A stretch of 54,446 nt of DNA. It comes from Nitrospinota bacterium. GTDB lineage: Bacteria > Nitrospirota > Nitrospiria > Nitrospirales > UBA8639. The position numbers were made by a program, and so were the translations under genes. A model generated the notes under the pieces. It worked only from the letters and a program-made list of their open reading frames with translations. It was not told the DNA's origin and ran no database searches. Below, in pieces: positions 9,551-17,879 of the stretch (position 1 is the first letter of the stretch; each line of letters begins with the position of its first letter). The stretch spans positions 1 to 54,446 of the forward strand of contig JACZVJ010000006.1 in NCBI GenBank assembly GCA_022572725.1. Reading direction: 5' to 3'.

Positions 9551-9656
9551 GCCACATCATGGCACCCCGCTTGATCCCAAAGAAATTGCCACCCTTGAAG
9601 GACTCGACCTGAGCAATCCGTGGGAACTCGCTGATCTAGTCGAGGTCTTAGAATAG
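9531..9656 (+). other. Coding-like stretch overlapping and following the YIP1 gene (possible gene remnant)
   Basis: In the frame +1 relative to the YIP1 gene an open stretch runs to a TAG at 9654-9656 and reads '...HGTPLDPKEIATLEGLD' then 'LSNPWELADLVEVLE'. The composition is protein-like, not random. There is no ATG; only TTG 9531 or GTG 9510 could start it, without a ribosome-binding site. It may be the frameshifted tail of a longer ancestral YIP1 protein or the end of a lost gene. Confidence 0.3.
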
Positions 9657-9744
9657 TGGTCGGGCGGGCTCCAGGGAGTGGGCCTCTCAACGAGAGAGGA
9701 AAATCAAATGTACGGAGAGTCGGCTTTCAAACGTTCCAAACACC

Positions 9745-9956
9745 CTAGCAGGTTGTTGAAAAACCCTTTTGGCACAGGGGCAACACAGCACTCTAGGAGA
9801 TCAGGGACGGCATCAGAACAGCTCGCAGGATGGTCAAAAAGGCCGTCCAGCGCGGCCGCAGCAAGCGAGGAGGCGAAGGCGTACTCTGTTCGGTACGTCG
9901 AGAGCCTCCAAGCGCCGCGAGAACAAAGCTGGCGGACTTTTTCAACATCCTGCTAG
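9745..9956. repeat. 212-bp palindromic repeat with CTAGCAGG ends (MITE-like)
   Basis: The ends are inverted repeats: CTAGCAGGTTGTTGAAAAA on the left and TTTTTCAACATCCTGCTAG on the right, 18 of 19 positions matching after reverse complementing. A small internal inverted repeat (GTAC around 9891-9898) lies in the middle. It contains no transposase and only short chance reading frames. A partial copy of the left end is at 40197-40217 in this window. I remember very similar elements (same ends, same 'GCAGCAAGCGAGGAGGCGA' interior) in Nitrospira genomes; that is memory, not a search. Confidence 0.75.
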
Positions 9957-10046
9957 GTCACAGATGGTCAAATTTCCCAAGGTCGCTACTTCAATCAACT
10001 GGACATGGAGAACTTACACTGGTCGGTCATTCAGATTGGGTGACAC

Positions 10047-10889
10047 ATGAATCAATTTACTGCAGATCCTCACGTAAAAATTCCTTCCTTTATGTATGGA
10101 ACCGCCTGGAAGAAAGACGCCACCGCTTATCTGGTTCAATTAGCCGTGTCTTCAGGCTTTAGGGCCATTGACACGGCCAATCAGCTCATCCATTACAATG
10201 AGGCCCTTGTTGGTGAGGCCCTGCTTGCACTCGCCAACAAAGGCATCAACCGGGAGACGCTTTTTCTGCAAACCAAATTTACATCTGTCGGGGGCCAAGA
10301 CCATAGAACGCCCTATGATGCCTCTGCAGATATTACCACCCAGGTTGGCCAGTCCTTTGAGAGTTCGCTGAAACACCTCCAGACGGATTACGTGGACTCC
10401 TATGTCTTACACGGACCCTATTCGCGGGCGGGGCTGGGAGCAGAGGATTGGGAGGTGTGGGCGGCAATGGAAGAGATCTACAAATCAGGTCGAACAAAAA
10501 GGATTGGCATTAGCAATGTCAGTGCCGGACAACTCCAACAGCTCTGTGAAAAAGCAGACGTGAAACCCATGGTGGTGCAGAATAGGTGTTATGCCGTTCT
10601 CGGATGGGATAAGGTCGTCAGGGAAATCTGCCAAGCCAACGGCATCATCTATCAAGGCTTTTCCCTGTTAACCGCGAACCGGGATGTCTTGGTTCAACCT
10701 GAAATAGGGGGTATTGCGAAGCGTGTAGGGACAGGTCCTGCGCAGGTCATCTTTCGGTTTGCCATGCAGATTGGGATGCTCCCGTTGACAGGAACGACAA
10801 GCGAGCAACATATGAAAGAGGATTTACAAGTTGACAGTGTAGAACTCACGCCGGAAGAGGTAAGATTGATTGAAATGATCGCGGTGTGA
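10047..10889 (+). CDS. Aldo/keto reductase
   Basis: The 280-residue protein is a TIM-barrel oxidoreductase of the aldo/keto reductase superfamily, cytoplasmic and normally NADPH-dependent. The catalytic residues can be found in order: Asp in 'AIDTANQ', Tyr in 'HYNEALVGEAL', Lys in 'LFLQTKFTS' and His in 'DSYVLHGPYS'. The C-terminal cofactor region ('MLPLTGTTSEQHMKEDL') is present. Substrate is not predictable. It stands alone between the palindromic repeat and the DNA ligase gene, and no clear ribosome-binding site precedes the ATG. Confidence 0.9.
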   Translation: MNQFTADPHVKIPSFMYGTAWKKDATAYLVQLAVSSGFRAIDTANQLIHYNEALVGEALLALANKGINRETLFLQTKFTSVGGQDHRTPYDASADITTQVGQSFESSLKHLQTDYVDSYVLHGPYSRAGLGAEDWEVWAAMEEIYKSGRTKRIGISNVSAGQLQQLCEKADVKPMVVQNRCYAVLGWDKVVREICQANGIIYQGFSLLTANRDVLVQPEIGGIAKRVGTGPAQVIFRFAMQIGMLPLTGTTSEQHMKEDLQVDSVELTPEEVRLIEMIAV

Positions 10890-11121
10890 AGAAACAGTAC
10901 CCGCTTGCGTGATATGAATGCCTGCACACTACCTTAACACTGCCATCAAAACCCTGTGCGATAGTTTACAGAGGTCCCGCCAGCAACCTGCTGAATGGGT
11001 TGACAAGTGACTCCCGACCCCTTTTCTGTCCAACTGCCCACTTTTTTTAACCTCTTATCGAAACTCAGTAGCCAAGAACCAAAATAGGGATTGGTTGGCG
11101 AGGAATTGAGGTTGACCATTT

Positions 11122-12033
11122 ATGCCGCATCACCCATGCCAGACACTTGAGTGTGAGAAAAAACACATCTCTGAGTCAGTCAGTACGCCAAAGCGCTGGT
11201 TGCAACTGACCATCTTCTTCATCGGTGTCTTGTCGTTATCAGGTGCACTGGCCGATGACAAACCCGAATTGATGCTGGCTGAAATCTACCATCAGGGGAT
11301 TGATGTCAGCCAATACTGGACCAGTGAAAAACTGGACGGGGTCCGCGCACGTTGGGATGGCCACCAACTCGTCTCACGGGGCGGCAAAGTGTTTGCAGCA
11401 CCTGCATGGTTTACCCAAGGTTTTCCAGCCATACCCCTGGATGGTGAGTTATGGATCGGCCGAGGGCGCTATGAAGAGGTGTCTTCCATTGTGAGAAGAA
11501 AACAGCCTCACGATGGCTGGCGGAATATTCGCTTGATGGTGTTTGACCTGCCCGAACATGGCGGCACCTTTGGCCAGCGTGTGATGGCGATGACCCGCAT
11601 GGTTGCACAGATACATTCACCATATTTGGCAGTCATTGAACAGCAGAGAGTCGCCAATGAAGAGGCATTGATGCAGAAACTGCAGACGATCATCGACCAG
11701 GGTGGCGAGGGCTTGATCTTGCACCGAACAACCGCCCGTTATGCCAGTGGCCGCAGTCAGGATTTGCTCAAGTTGAAGCCGTTTACGGATTCCGAGGCCA
11801 CCGTGATTGGCTACCGTCCGGGCAAAGGCCAGTTTACCGGTCAGATCGGTTCCCTTAAAGTGCGTACCGATCAAGGGGTGGTATTTTATATCGGAAGCGG
11901 GTTAAGTCATGAGCAACGGCGCAATCCGCCGCCCTTGCAAAGCCGGATCACCTTTCGCTACCAGGGACTGACGAAAAATGGCATTCCCCGCTTTCCTGTA
12001 TTCCTACGTATTCGCGACGAGGAATCCGAGTAG
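11122..12033 (+). CDS. Periplasmic ATP-dependent DNA ligase (Lig E type)
   Basis: This is a minimal ATP-dependent DNA ligase of 303 residues. The nucleotidyltransferase motifs are visible: motif I 'SEKLDGVRARWDG' with adenylated lysine K70, motif III 'DGELW', motif IV 'GGEGLILH' and motif V 'LLKLKPF', followed by a short OB-fold domain. Before the core lies a basic stretch and a hydrophobic segment ending in 'LSGALADDKPEL', a likely signal peptide that sends it to the periplasm. This architecture is that of Lig E, known mainly from naturally competent Proteobacteria. The bacterial replicative ligase is NAD-dependent, so this one is accessory. The first 24 residues may be excess if translation begins later. 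A neighbouring repeat and solitary position suggest horizontal gain. Confidence 0.88.
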   Translation: MPHHPCQTLECEKKHISESVSTPKRWLQLTIFFIGVLSLSGALADDKPELMLAEIYHQGIDVSQYWTSEKLDGVRARWDGHQLVSRGGKVFAAPAWFTQGFPAIPLDGELWIGRGRYEEVSSIVRRKQPHDGWRNIRLMVFDLPEHGGTFGQRVMAMTRMVAQIHSPYLAVIEQQRVANEEALMQKLQTIIDQGGEGLILHRTTARYASGRSQDLLKLKPFTDSEATVIGYRPGKGQFTGQIGSLKVRTDQGVVFYIGSGLSHEQRRNPPPLQSRITFRYQGLTKNGIPRFPVFLRIRDEESE

Positions 12034-12079
12034 CTATTGCCGTGCATCCCAAATCCTCGGACGTGAGGACCCTTATTCG

Positions 12080-12877
12080 TCAAAATTCTTTAAGCAGGCC
12101 TTTGAGAATTTCCTGGCCCGCTTCTTCAACGGCCTTCCCCAAATCTTTGACGGGCGCTGTCAGCTTGTCGATTCCACCTTCAACCAGTTTTCCTGACCCT
12201 AAGGCGGTTTTGGTGACGCCGGAGTAAACCGCTTCGAACACTTCAGCCGACGCTTCCTGAAAGCTGATCCCACCGGATTCTTTCCCGATATCGCGGAGGT
12301 GAATATCCGGGAGCGCCAGTGTGATGGCCCGCCCTTGAAGCGCGGTGAAGCTGAGATTGATTTGCCCATCCTTCACGATCACATGGTTGATTTGGACTTG
12401 TTTGGCTCCCGCCCTCGTCCTCGCTTCACTGGTGCCCTGTTCCCCTGAGCCATTTGTGGAACCCGGCCTGGCAAAGTCTTCCACGCGTTCCAGGATTGTG
12501 CTCAGGTTACTTCCTTTCAGCGACCCTTCCAAGGTGATGGAAGGGTGGTCGATAACAATTTCATCAATGATGATGGTATCCGTGAGCACTGAATTTCGAT
12601 CAACGCGGATATGGATGTTTGGCAGGGAAATGGCGTGATCGGTGTGAAACCCTTTCGGGTTTTTGATAAGCAACCCCGTGAGGCTTCCTTGGAGGGCTCC
12701 TCCCCCTGAAAGTAAGGTCACCTCGACATTCTCCAGGGTCACGGGTGTGCCCAGGATCTGTGGCCCCATCGTCTCCACGCCGGTTTTGATGAGGGAATTC
12801 AGGGAGGCACTCAGGACGACCAAGGCCACCATGATGAGCCCCAGGACCAGCAGACCGATTTTCAGTATGGTTTTCAT
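12080..12877 (-). CDS. AsmA-like envelope protein with N-terminal membrane anchor
   Basis: The 265-residue protein starts with one membrane helix ('LGLIMVALVVLSASLNSLI') and then has the 'LGTPVTLENVEVTL' and 'LTGLLIKNPKGF' features seen at the start of AsmA/DUF748-type proteins. Such proteins hang in the periplasm from the inner membrane and are linked to lipid or outer-membrane homeostasis. The body is beta-rich, with a Gly/Ser-rich linker near residue 140 and an amphipathic C-terminus. Its ATG overlaps the stop of the SuhB-type gene by four bases (ATGA), so the two are translationally coupled. The precise role is unknown. Confidence 0.7.
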   Translation of the reverse strand: MKTILKIGLLVLGLIMVALVVLSASLNSLIKTGVETMGPQILGTPVTLENVEVTLLSGGGALQGSLTGLLIKNPKGFHTDHAISLPNIHIRVDRNSVLTDTIIIDEIVIDHPSITLEGSLKGSNLSTILERVEDFARPGSTNGSGEQGTSEARTRAGAKQVQINHVIVKDGQINLSFTALQGRAITLALPDIHLRDIGKESGGISFQEASAEVFEAVYSGVTKTALGSGKLVEGGIDKLTAPVKDLGKAVEEAGQEILKGLLKEF

Positions 12878-13701
12878 TTCAGTCCCCCTCTTTGCAGCAC
12901 CTCCAGAATCTCCCCATGAATGAACCCATTACTCGCCACCATTTTTCTTCCGTAGATGGAGAAGGGCTCGTCTTGATATGTTGTGACCTTTCCTCCTGCC
13001 TCTTGGACGATCACCAGGCCGGCAGCCACATCCCAGGGGTTCAGTTTCAGCTCCCAGAATCCATCGAATCGCCCGCAGGCCACATAGCACATGTCCAGGG
13101 CCGCCGACCCTGTTCGTCTCACCCCTTGGGCGCACAGGGTGAATCGGCAGAACTCATCCAGGTTGTTCTCGGGGTTCTCACGGATATCGTACCCGAATCC
13201 GGTCACGAGTAGCGCCTGGTCCAACTTGGGGACAGCCGATACGTGAATGGGCTTTCTATTCAGGGTAGCCCCGCTCCCACCTCCAGCCACAAAGACCTCA
13301 TCCCTCGTCGGATCGATGACCACACCGAGGATGCACTTTCCTTCATATTCCAAGCCGATGGACACATTGTAGGCTGGAAACCCGTGAGCAAAATTGGTGG
13401 TGCCATCGAGGGGATCAATGATCCATTTGTAGGAAGAATTCTGCGAGGAGTGACTGCCCTCTTCTTCCGCCAAAATCTGGTGGGTGGGGTAGGTTGCTCG
13501 AATCACCTCGACGATAGCTCGCTCTGAGTCGAGGTCAGCATCCGTCACCAAGTTCAGTGGATTTTTGTGCTTGATCCGAAAGCCGGCCTTGGCATACTTT
13601 TGGAGAATCTCTGCTCCCACTTGGGCAGCTTCGAGTGCGACTTTTTCGAGTTCCTGCAGTTTTCCCGAGCCTGGGATATTGTCGTGGGCCATCACAGGCA
13701 T
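12874..13701 (-). CDS. suhB: Inositol monophosphatase family protein (SuhB-like)
   Basis: The 275-residue protein has the metal-dependent phosphatase signature of the inositol monophosphatase family: 'LAEEEGS' with the metal-binding Glu near residue 79-80, 'WIIDPLDGTTNFAHG' with D96 and D99, and the C-terminal 'WDVAAGLVIVQEAGG'. It would hydrolyse inositol-1-phosphate or a related sugar phosphate in a Mg-dependent, Li-sensitive way; some SuhB proteins also take part in rRNA antitermination. It is first in a two-gene unit with the AsmA-like gene. A second in-frame ATG three codons in (MAHDN) is an equally possible start. Confidence 0.92.
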   Translation of the reverse strand: MPVMAHDNIPGSGKLQELEKVALEAAQVGAEILQKYAKAGFRIKHKNPLNLVTDADLDSERAIVEVIRATYPTHQILAEEEGSHSSQNSSYKWIIDPLDGTTNFAHGFPAYNVSIGLEYEGKCILGVVIDPTRDEVFVAGGGSGATLNRKPIHVSAVPKLDQALLVTGFGYDIRENPENNLDEFCRFTLCAQGVRRTGSAALDMCYVACGRFDGFWELKLNPWDVAAGLVIVQEAGGKVTTYQDEPFSIYGRKMVASNGFIHGEILEVLQRGGLK

Positions 13702-13886
13702 CCTAACACACCAAGATGATGAAACCAGAGGTTTTGCCAGGGTCCCAGGGGATTGGGTGGTTGCCTGTGGTTTCTTGCCCCCGTTAGGGGAAAAGGCTAT
13801 ATTGACATCCGATTTTGATTCCGCACACCATCTTTCATGTCACATTTGCATCCTGTTCAAAATAAAAATTGAGGGAGGTTTCTCTG

Positions 13887-14627
13887 ATGCCATTGAAGGG
13901 AAAGCGTCCAACGTCCGGCGGCAAGCTAAAGGCCAAGGGCAAGATGGCCAAGGCCGCATCTTCTACACAACCCCATACACAACCCCAGGGTAAGACCAAG
14001 GCCTCATTGAAGACCTCAAAGTCGAAGCTCTCATCCCAACCTCTTAAGGGGCATGAGAAGGCCGCACCCTCTTCCCCGAAGCAAGGCGCGGTTGCCAGGG
14101 GGAAGAAAGAAATTCGGCAGGCGAGCGCTGGGGTGAAGAAAGCCCAAGCCAAGGGCTGGAAAGCGAAACCCGTTTCCCCTAAGGCCCGAAGCGTATCCTC
14201 TTTCAAGCCAACGGGCAAGACGGCCAAGCTCGCCAAACCTGCGTCTCGCCCTCGAGCCATCCAAAGTTGGGCCGGTCTTTCTCCCGACCAACGGTACACT
14301 GTCGGCGGACTCTGTGCCTGCCTGATCGACACCCTCACTCCGGATGGGAGGAAAAAGCTTGATCGGCTTTTACAGTCTCTTCACCTTTCCGACACGGAGC
14401 AGGCCAATTTGAAGCGCGTGGCCCAAGGCCTCACCGTTCCTAAGCTCTTTGCTGACTTGATTGAGGGAGACGAGACGCGGCGGAAGGTCTTTACCGGCTT
14501 GCTTCAATTCGCGGTGGCCGACGGCCAGTACGAGGTTCGCTGGCGGAGTGAGGTGCGAGTTATCGCTCAGACCCTAGGGATTTGGAGTGGGCAGGTTGAA
14601 CAAGCCGAGAAGCGGTTCTCCCGTTAG
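13887..14627 (+). CDS. Lys/Ala-rich histone-H1-like tail fused to a TerB-like domain
   Basis: The 246-residue protein has two parts. Residues 1 to about 125 are rich in Lys, Ala, Pro and Ser with repeated short 'KAK' and 'GKT' runs, like bacterial histone-H1-type tails. The C-terminal 120 residues are globular and helical, with 'AVADGQYEVRWRSEVRVIAQ' near the end resembling the TerB-like helical family. ATG 13887 is preceded at 8 bases by GAGGGAGG, so I prefer it over the upstream TTG at 13869. Binding to nucleic acid through the basic tail is an inference; TerB-like domains are otherwise linked to tellurite resistance and membrane or metal sensing. It is not in an operon. Confidence 0.75.
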   Translation: MPLKGKRPTSGGKLKAKGKMAKAASSTQPHTQPQGKTKASLKTSKSKLSSQPLKGHEKAAPSSPKQGAVARGKKEIRQASAGVKKAQAKGWKAKPVSPKARSVSSFKPTGKTAKLAKPASRPRAIQSWAGLSPDQRYTVGGLCACLIDTLTPDGRKKLDRLLQSLHLSDTEQANLKRVAQGLTVPKLFADLIEGDETRRKVFTGLLQFAVADGQYEVRWRSEVRVIAQTLGIWSGQVEQAEKRFSR

Positions 14628-14763
14628 TGCTGCAGAGCGGTGGATCGGGTAGCAGGGGGAGGCTTTCCCGATTCGGAAGCAACAAGAGGTTCGCTTTTCG
14701 TGAGGGATTTTTTGAAGTGAGATGGCCGAAGAAGAAAAGCTATGTTCCTTGAATGGAAAGCCC

Positions 14764-15366
14764 TCACATTGCCCGCCGTCCTTCGATGGATTTCGTGAGG
14801 GTAACCTCATCGGCGTACTCAATATCCATCCCAACCGGAATCCCATAAGCAATCCTTGAGACGCACACCCCATAGGGCTTGAGCACCTTCGTGAGGTAAA
14901 TCGCCGTCGCCTCCCCTTCAATGGTTGGATTGGTCGCAACTATGACTTCTTCGATTCCACCCTCCTTGACCCGCATCTCCAGTTCATGAGCCCGAATGTC
15001 CGATGGGCCGACTCCATCAAGCGGAGAGAGGGATCCCATCAACACATGGTACAATCCACGATACCCGCCGCTTTGCTCGATGGCATACAGCGTACTGGGT
15101 TCCTCCACCACCAAAATCTTGGTGCGATCTCGCTTGGGGTTCTGGCAAATATCGCACAGGTCACTTTCAGCGATATTGCGACATCGGACGCAAGAGGTCA
15201 CGTGTTCCTTGACGTCCCGAATAGCATCCGCCAGGCGAAGGGCGTCTTCCTTGCTCGCTTTCATGAGGTGAAAGGCCAGCCGCTGAGCCGACTTCTGCCC
15301 GATCCCAGGAAGACGCACAAATTCCCGGGCCAGTCTGGCCAGCAATCCTTGGCGTTGAACGCCCAT
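14764..15366 (-). CDS. recR: Recombination protein RecR
   Basis: The 200-residue protein contains the RecR order of domains: N-terminal helix-hairpin-helix ('RLPGIGQKSAQRLAFHL'), a four-cysteine zinc finger (C59, C62, C71, C74), the Toprim domain ('LVVEEPSTLYAIEQSG') and a C-terminal Walker-B-like part ('GIPVGMDIEYADEVTL'). With RecF/RecO it helps load RecA on gapped DNA. The frame is open further upstream, but ATG 15366 has GGAGGAG before it and gives the standard N-terminus. It is the last gene of dnaX-ybaB-recR, a widely conserved trio. Confidence 0.96.
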   Translation of the reverse strand: MGVQRQGLLARLAREFVRLPGIGQKSAQRLAFHLMKASKEDALRLADAIRDVKEHVTSCVRCRNIAESDLCDICQNPKRDRTKILVVEEPSTLYAIEQSGGYRGLYHVLMGSLSPLDGVGPSDIRAHELEMRVKEGGIEEVIVATNPTIEGEATAIYLTKVLKPYGVCVSRIAYGIPVGMDIEYADEVTLTKSIEGRRAM

Positions 15367-15418
15367 TGATGATTCTACTCCTCCACGGGCCGGTCCAGCA
15401 GATTTCGGATCTGCTCGA

Positions 15419-15754
15419 TCAAAGCACTCCAGGTAACCCCGGAATTCCCAAGCCACCAGTCAAGGATTTGACTTCCTCGGCCATCAAATCCTTGGCCTTC
15501 CGAAGTGCTTCGTTTGTTGCGGCGACCAACAGATCTTGAAGCATCTCACGATCTTCGGCCTTGATGACCTCTGGATCAATGACGACCTTGATCACCTGCA
15601 TCGCACCATTTGCTGTGACCGTTACCATTCCGCCCCCCGCGGAAGCTTCGACCATTTTTGTGGCAGCTTCTTCCTGGATCTTGCCCAAGCGCTCTTGCAT
15701 CGCCTGCGCTTGTTTCAACAAATTGCCCATATTACCAAAGGGATTCTTTGACAT
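15419..15754 (-). CDS. ybaB: YbaB/EbfC family nucleoid-associated protein
   Basis: This 111-residue protein is of the YbaB/EbfC family, a small DNA-binding nucleoid protein that forms dimers with a tweezer shape. The N-terminal helix 'NLLKQAQAMQERLGKIQEE' and the 'VTVTANGAMQVIKVVIDPEV' core are typical. Its ATG overlaps the dnaX stop by one base (TAATG on the minus strand), and recR follows 52 bases downstream, so the three are almost certainly one transcript. Confidence 0.95.
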   Translation of the reverse strand: MSKNPFGNMGNLLKQAQAMQERLGKIQEEAATKMVEASAGGGMVTVTANGAMQVIKVVIDPEVIKAEDREMLQDLLVAATNEALRKAKDLMAEEVKSLTGGLGIPGLPGVL

Positions 15755-17583
15755 TAGGGTGCCTCCTTCTCCACGGAGATCCGGCTCGCCTTAATCACTT
15801 CCACTCCAAATAACTCCACGGCTTGTTTCACCATGGGGTGGGCCTTCACTTCTCCCAGCAAGGCCTGATCTTCTAACTCTCGTTGTTCGTCCCGCCACTT
15901 TCCAATAGTTAGGCCCTTTCCCTGACCTTCGCTCAACTCGATCACTAGGACCTGGACGGGGCGGCCAGTTATTTGTTCGAAGGCTTTGCCCACCACATTT
16001 CGGTTTTCCTCCTTTTGAATTCTTGAACACGCCACAGAGGCGTTTTTGGGATACCCGATCACCACTTGGTTTCCGTCGATCCTTACGAGCGTTCCCATTT
16101 TCAGAAATGTTCCGATATTGGGATGCCCTTGGACCACGTGATCCACCACCTGAGCCCAATTCGTCAGGCTCAGATTATCCGTGGCTTGCGGCTCCGGCTG
16201 GACTTTCGCCGCCGTAGAACTCCTCGGCTGAATTTTACCAGCCAGCTCCAGATGTGGAGGTGCTGAGCTCGGCCGTACAGGCTCCTTCTCCTCGGCAAGC
16301 ATCCCCGGAGGAGGGATGGTCCCTTGTTGTCTGGGGATAGAGGGGGCCCCCGTATCCGCCTTTTTCGACTGGGAATCCGTGTGCGGGGTGGGCGAATGGA
16401 GAGAGGCACTCTCTTCCCTCGGCTTCGCTCCTTCCACCTTGCCTTGAGTGCGGTCGGGTTGGCTATCCATGCCGGAGTCGTTCTGTCGGTTGAGACGGGT
16501 GGCTCGCACCACCGCCGCCTCGAAGGCATATCGAGGGTGGGCCGTTCCGCGAAGCCTATCCTCCACCTGCGAAAAGATTTCAAACAACTCTTGAAGCTGC
16601 GAAACAGGAAAGGATTTTGCCTCCGTGAGGGTCTTTTCCACTTCTTCCATAGGGAGATCGATCAGGGCTCTAGCTTGTTCCTGTGAAGGGACGACAGCCG
16701 CAACCAAAAAATTTCGCATCCGCTCCACCACCTCACTGCAATATATACGGAGATCATAGCCTTGATCTAACACATTCCCGACGACGGCCACGGCAGCGGC
16801 CGAATCCTGTCCCATGATGGCCCGGACCAATTGACCAATCAGTTCATCCGGTACAGCGCCCAGCATGTCTTCCACATCTTGGTAACTTATGGTGTTCCCA
16901 CCAAAGGCTACCGCTTGATCCAAGAGGCTCAAGGCATCCCGCATACTCCCCTCGCTGGCCCGCGCAATGACCCCGAGGCTTTGCTCCTCCACCGTCACGC
17001 CATTTTGCTCGGCGACATGGCGGAGACGGGCGACGATTTCCATCCGGGGAATTCGCCGAAAATTAAAATGCTGACACCGCGAGAGGATGGTTGCCGGAAT
17101 TTTATGCACTTCCGTTGTGGCAAACACGAAAATGGCATGGGCTGGGGGCTCTTCGAGGGTTTTCAACAGGGCATTAAAGGCGGAATTGGAGAGCATGTGC
17201 ACTTCATCGATAATGTAAATGCGGTAGGTCCCCCGGAAGGGGGCAAACTTCACATTTTCTCGAAGCTCTCGAATATCATCCACACCGGTATTGGAGGCGC
17301 CATCAATTTCTATAACATCCATTGAGTTGCCCCGCGTAATTTCAATGCAACTTTCGCATCGTTCGCAGGGCTGGGGGGTTGGTCCGTGCTCGCAGTTCAA
17401 GGCTTTAGACAGGATTCGAGCCACCGTTGTTTTGCCGACCCCACGCATCCCGGAAAACAAGTAGGCATGGGCCACGCGTTTTCCGGCAATGGCGTTCTTC
17501 AACGTCTGGACCACATGGGGTTGCCCAATGAGGTCTTCGAAAGTCCCGGGACGAAATCTTCGGGCGGAAACTTGGTATTCCAT
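15754..17583 (-). CDS. dnaX: DNA polymerase III gamma/tau subunit
   Basis: The 609-residue protein is the clamp-loader ATPase. Walker A 'GMRGVGKTT' is at residues 45-53, the zinc-binding cysteines C64, C73, C76, C79 follow, and 'YIIDEVHML' is Walker B. The AAA+ part ends near residue 370. A Pro/Ser/Lys-rich linker and a C-terminal tau-like domain complete it. I looked for a slippery A-rich frameshift site that would give a shorter gamma form and saw no convincing one. It heads the dnaX-ybaB-recR operon and is preceded on the same strand by the SRP RNA. Confidence 0.96.
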   Translation of the reverse strand: MEYQVSARRFRPGTFEDLIGQPHVVQTLKNAIAGKRVAHAYLFSGMRGVGKTTVARILSKALNCEHGPTPQPCERCESCIEITRGNSMDVIEIDGASNTGVDDIRELRENVKFAPFRGTYRIYIIDEVHMLSNSAFNALLKTLEEPPAHAIFVFATTEVHKIPATILSRCQHFNFRRIPRMEIVARLRHVAEQNGVTVEEQSLGVIARASEGSMRDALSLLDQAVAFGGNTISYQDVEDMLGAVPDELIGQLVRAIMGQDSAAAVAVVGNVLDQGYDLRIYCSEVVERMRNFLVAAVVPSQEQARALIDLPMEEVEKTLTEAKSFPVSQLQELFEIFSQVEDRLRGTAHPRYAFEAAVVRATRLNRQNDSGMDSQPDRTQGKVEGAKPREESASLHSPTPHTDSQSKKADTGAPSIPRQQGTIPPPGMLAEEKEPVRPSSAPPHLELAGKIQPRSSTAAKVQPEPQATDNLSLTNWAQVVDHVVQGHPNIGTFLKMGTLVRIDGNQVVIGYPKNASVACSRIQKEENRNVVGKAFEQITGRPVQVLVIELSEGQGKGLTIGKWRDEQRELEDQALLGEVKAHPMVKQAVELFGVEVIKASRISVEKEAP

Positions 17584-17678
17584 GGCTCGTTATAAGTAAT
17601 AAATGATGGGGAGTGCGTTAAGAGTTATTGCCTTGGGACATACACTTCATCACTGTTCGCGCATCACTTTCCGGAAAC

Positions 17679-17780
17679 CGGGGCCAGGTGATCCTGCGGC
17701 ACCCAGACTCGCCCGCTTACCGTTGCTTCCTTCCGGACCTGGCGGGATTCACAGGATTCTGTTGCACAGGGCCCAGCCCC
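17679..17780 (-). ncRNA. ffs: Signal recognition particle RNA (4.5S, small bacterial type)
   Basis: On the minus strand the sequence CCAGGTCCGGAAGGAAGCAA (reverse complement of about 17722-17742) is the universal SRP RNA apical loop that binds Ffh. The flanks pair to a long hairpin, with GGGGC near 17776-17780 facing GCCCC near 17680-17684, giving about 100 nt as in the short bacterial form. With Ffh it targets nascent membrane proteins. It lies between tRNA-Ser with its tail element and dnaX, all on the same strand. Ends are good to a few bases. Confidence 0.93.
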
Positions 17781-17879
17781 TTTCCTTGTGGCTATGGAGA
17801 AACGGCTGCCCTTTTAGGCTCATCACCACTTGAAAAACCGGTGCAGCTCGAACCTCTCTTCACGAGGGCAGGCGAAGGC

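Noticed and set aside
9678-10162. Plus-strand reading frames covering the 212-bp palindromic repeat
   Set aside because: They run through the repeat's inverted ends and into the next gene's start; no ribosome-binding site or protein character.
15754-17583. Programmed frameshift in dnaX giving a short gamma form
   Set aside because: No A6-A7 slippery run with a fitting stem or Shine-Dalgarno-like stimulator was seen at the expected position.
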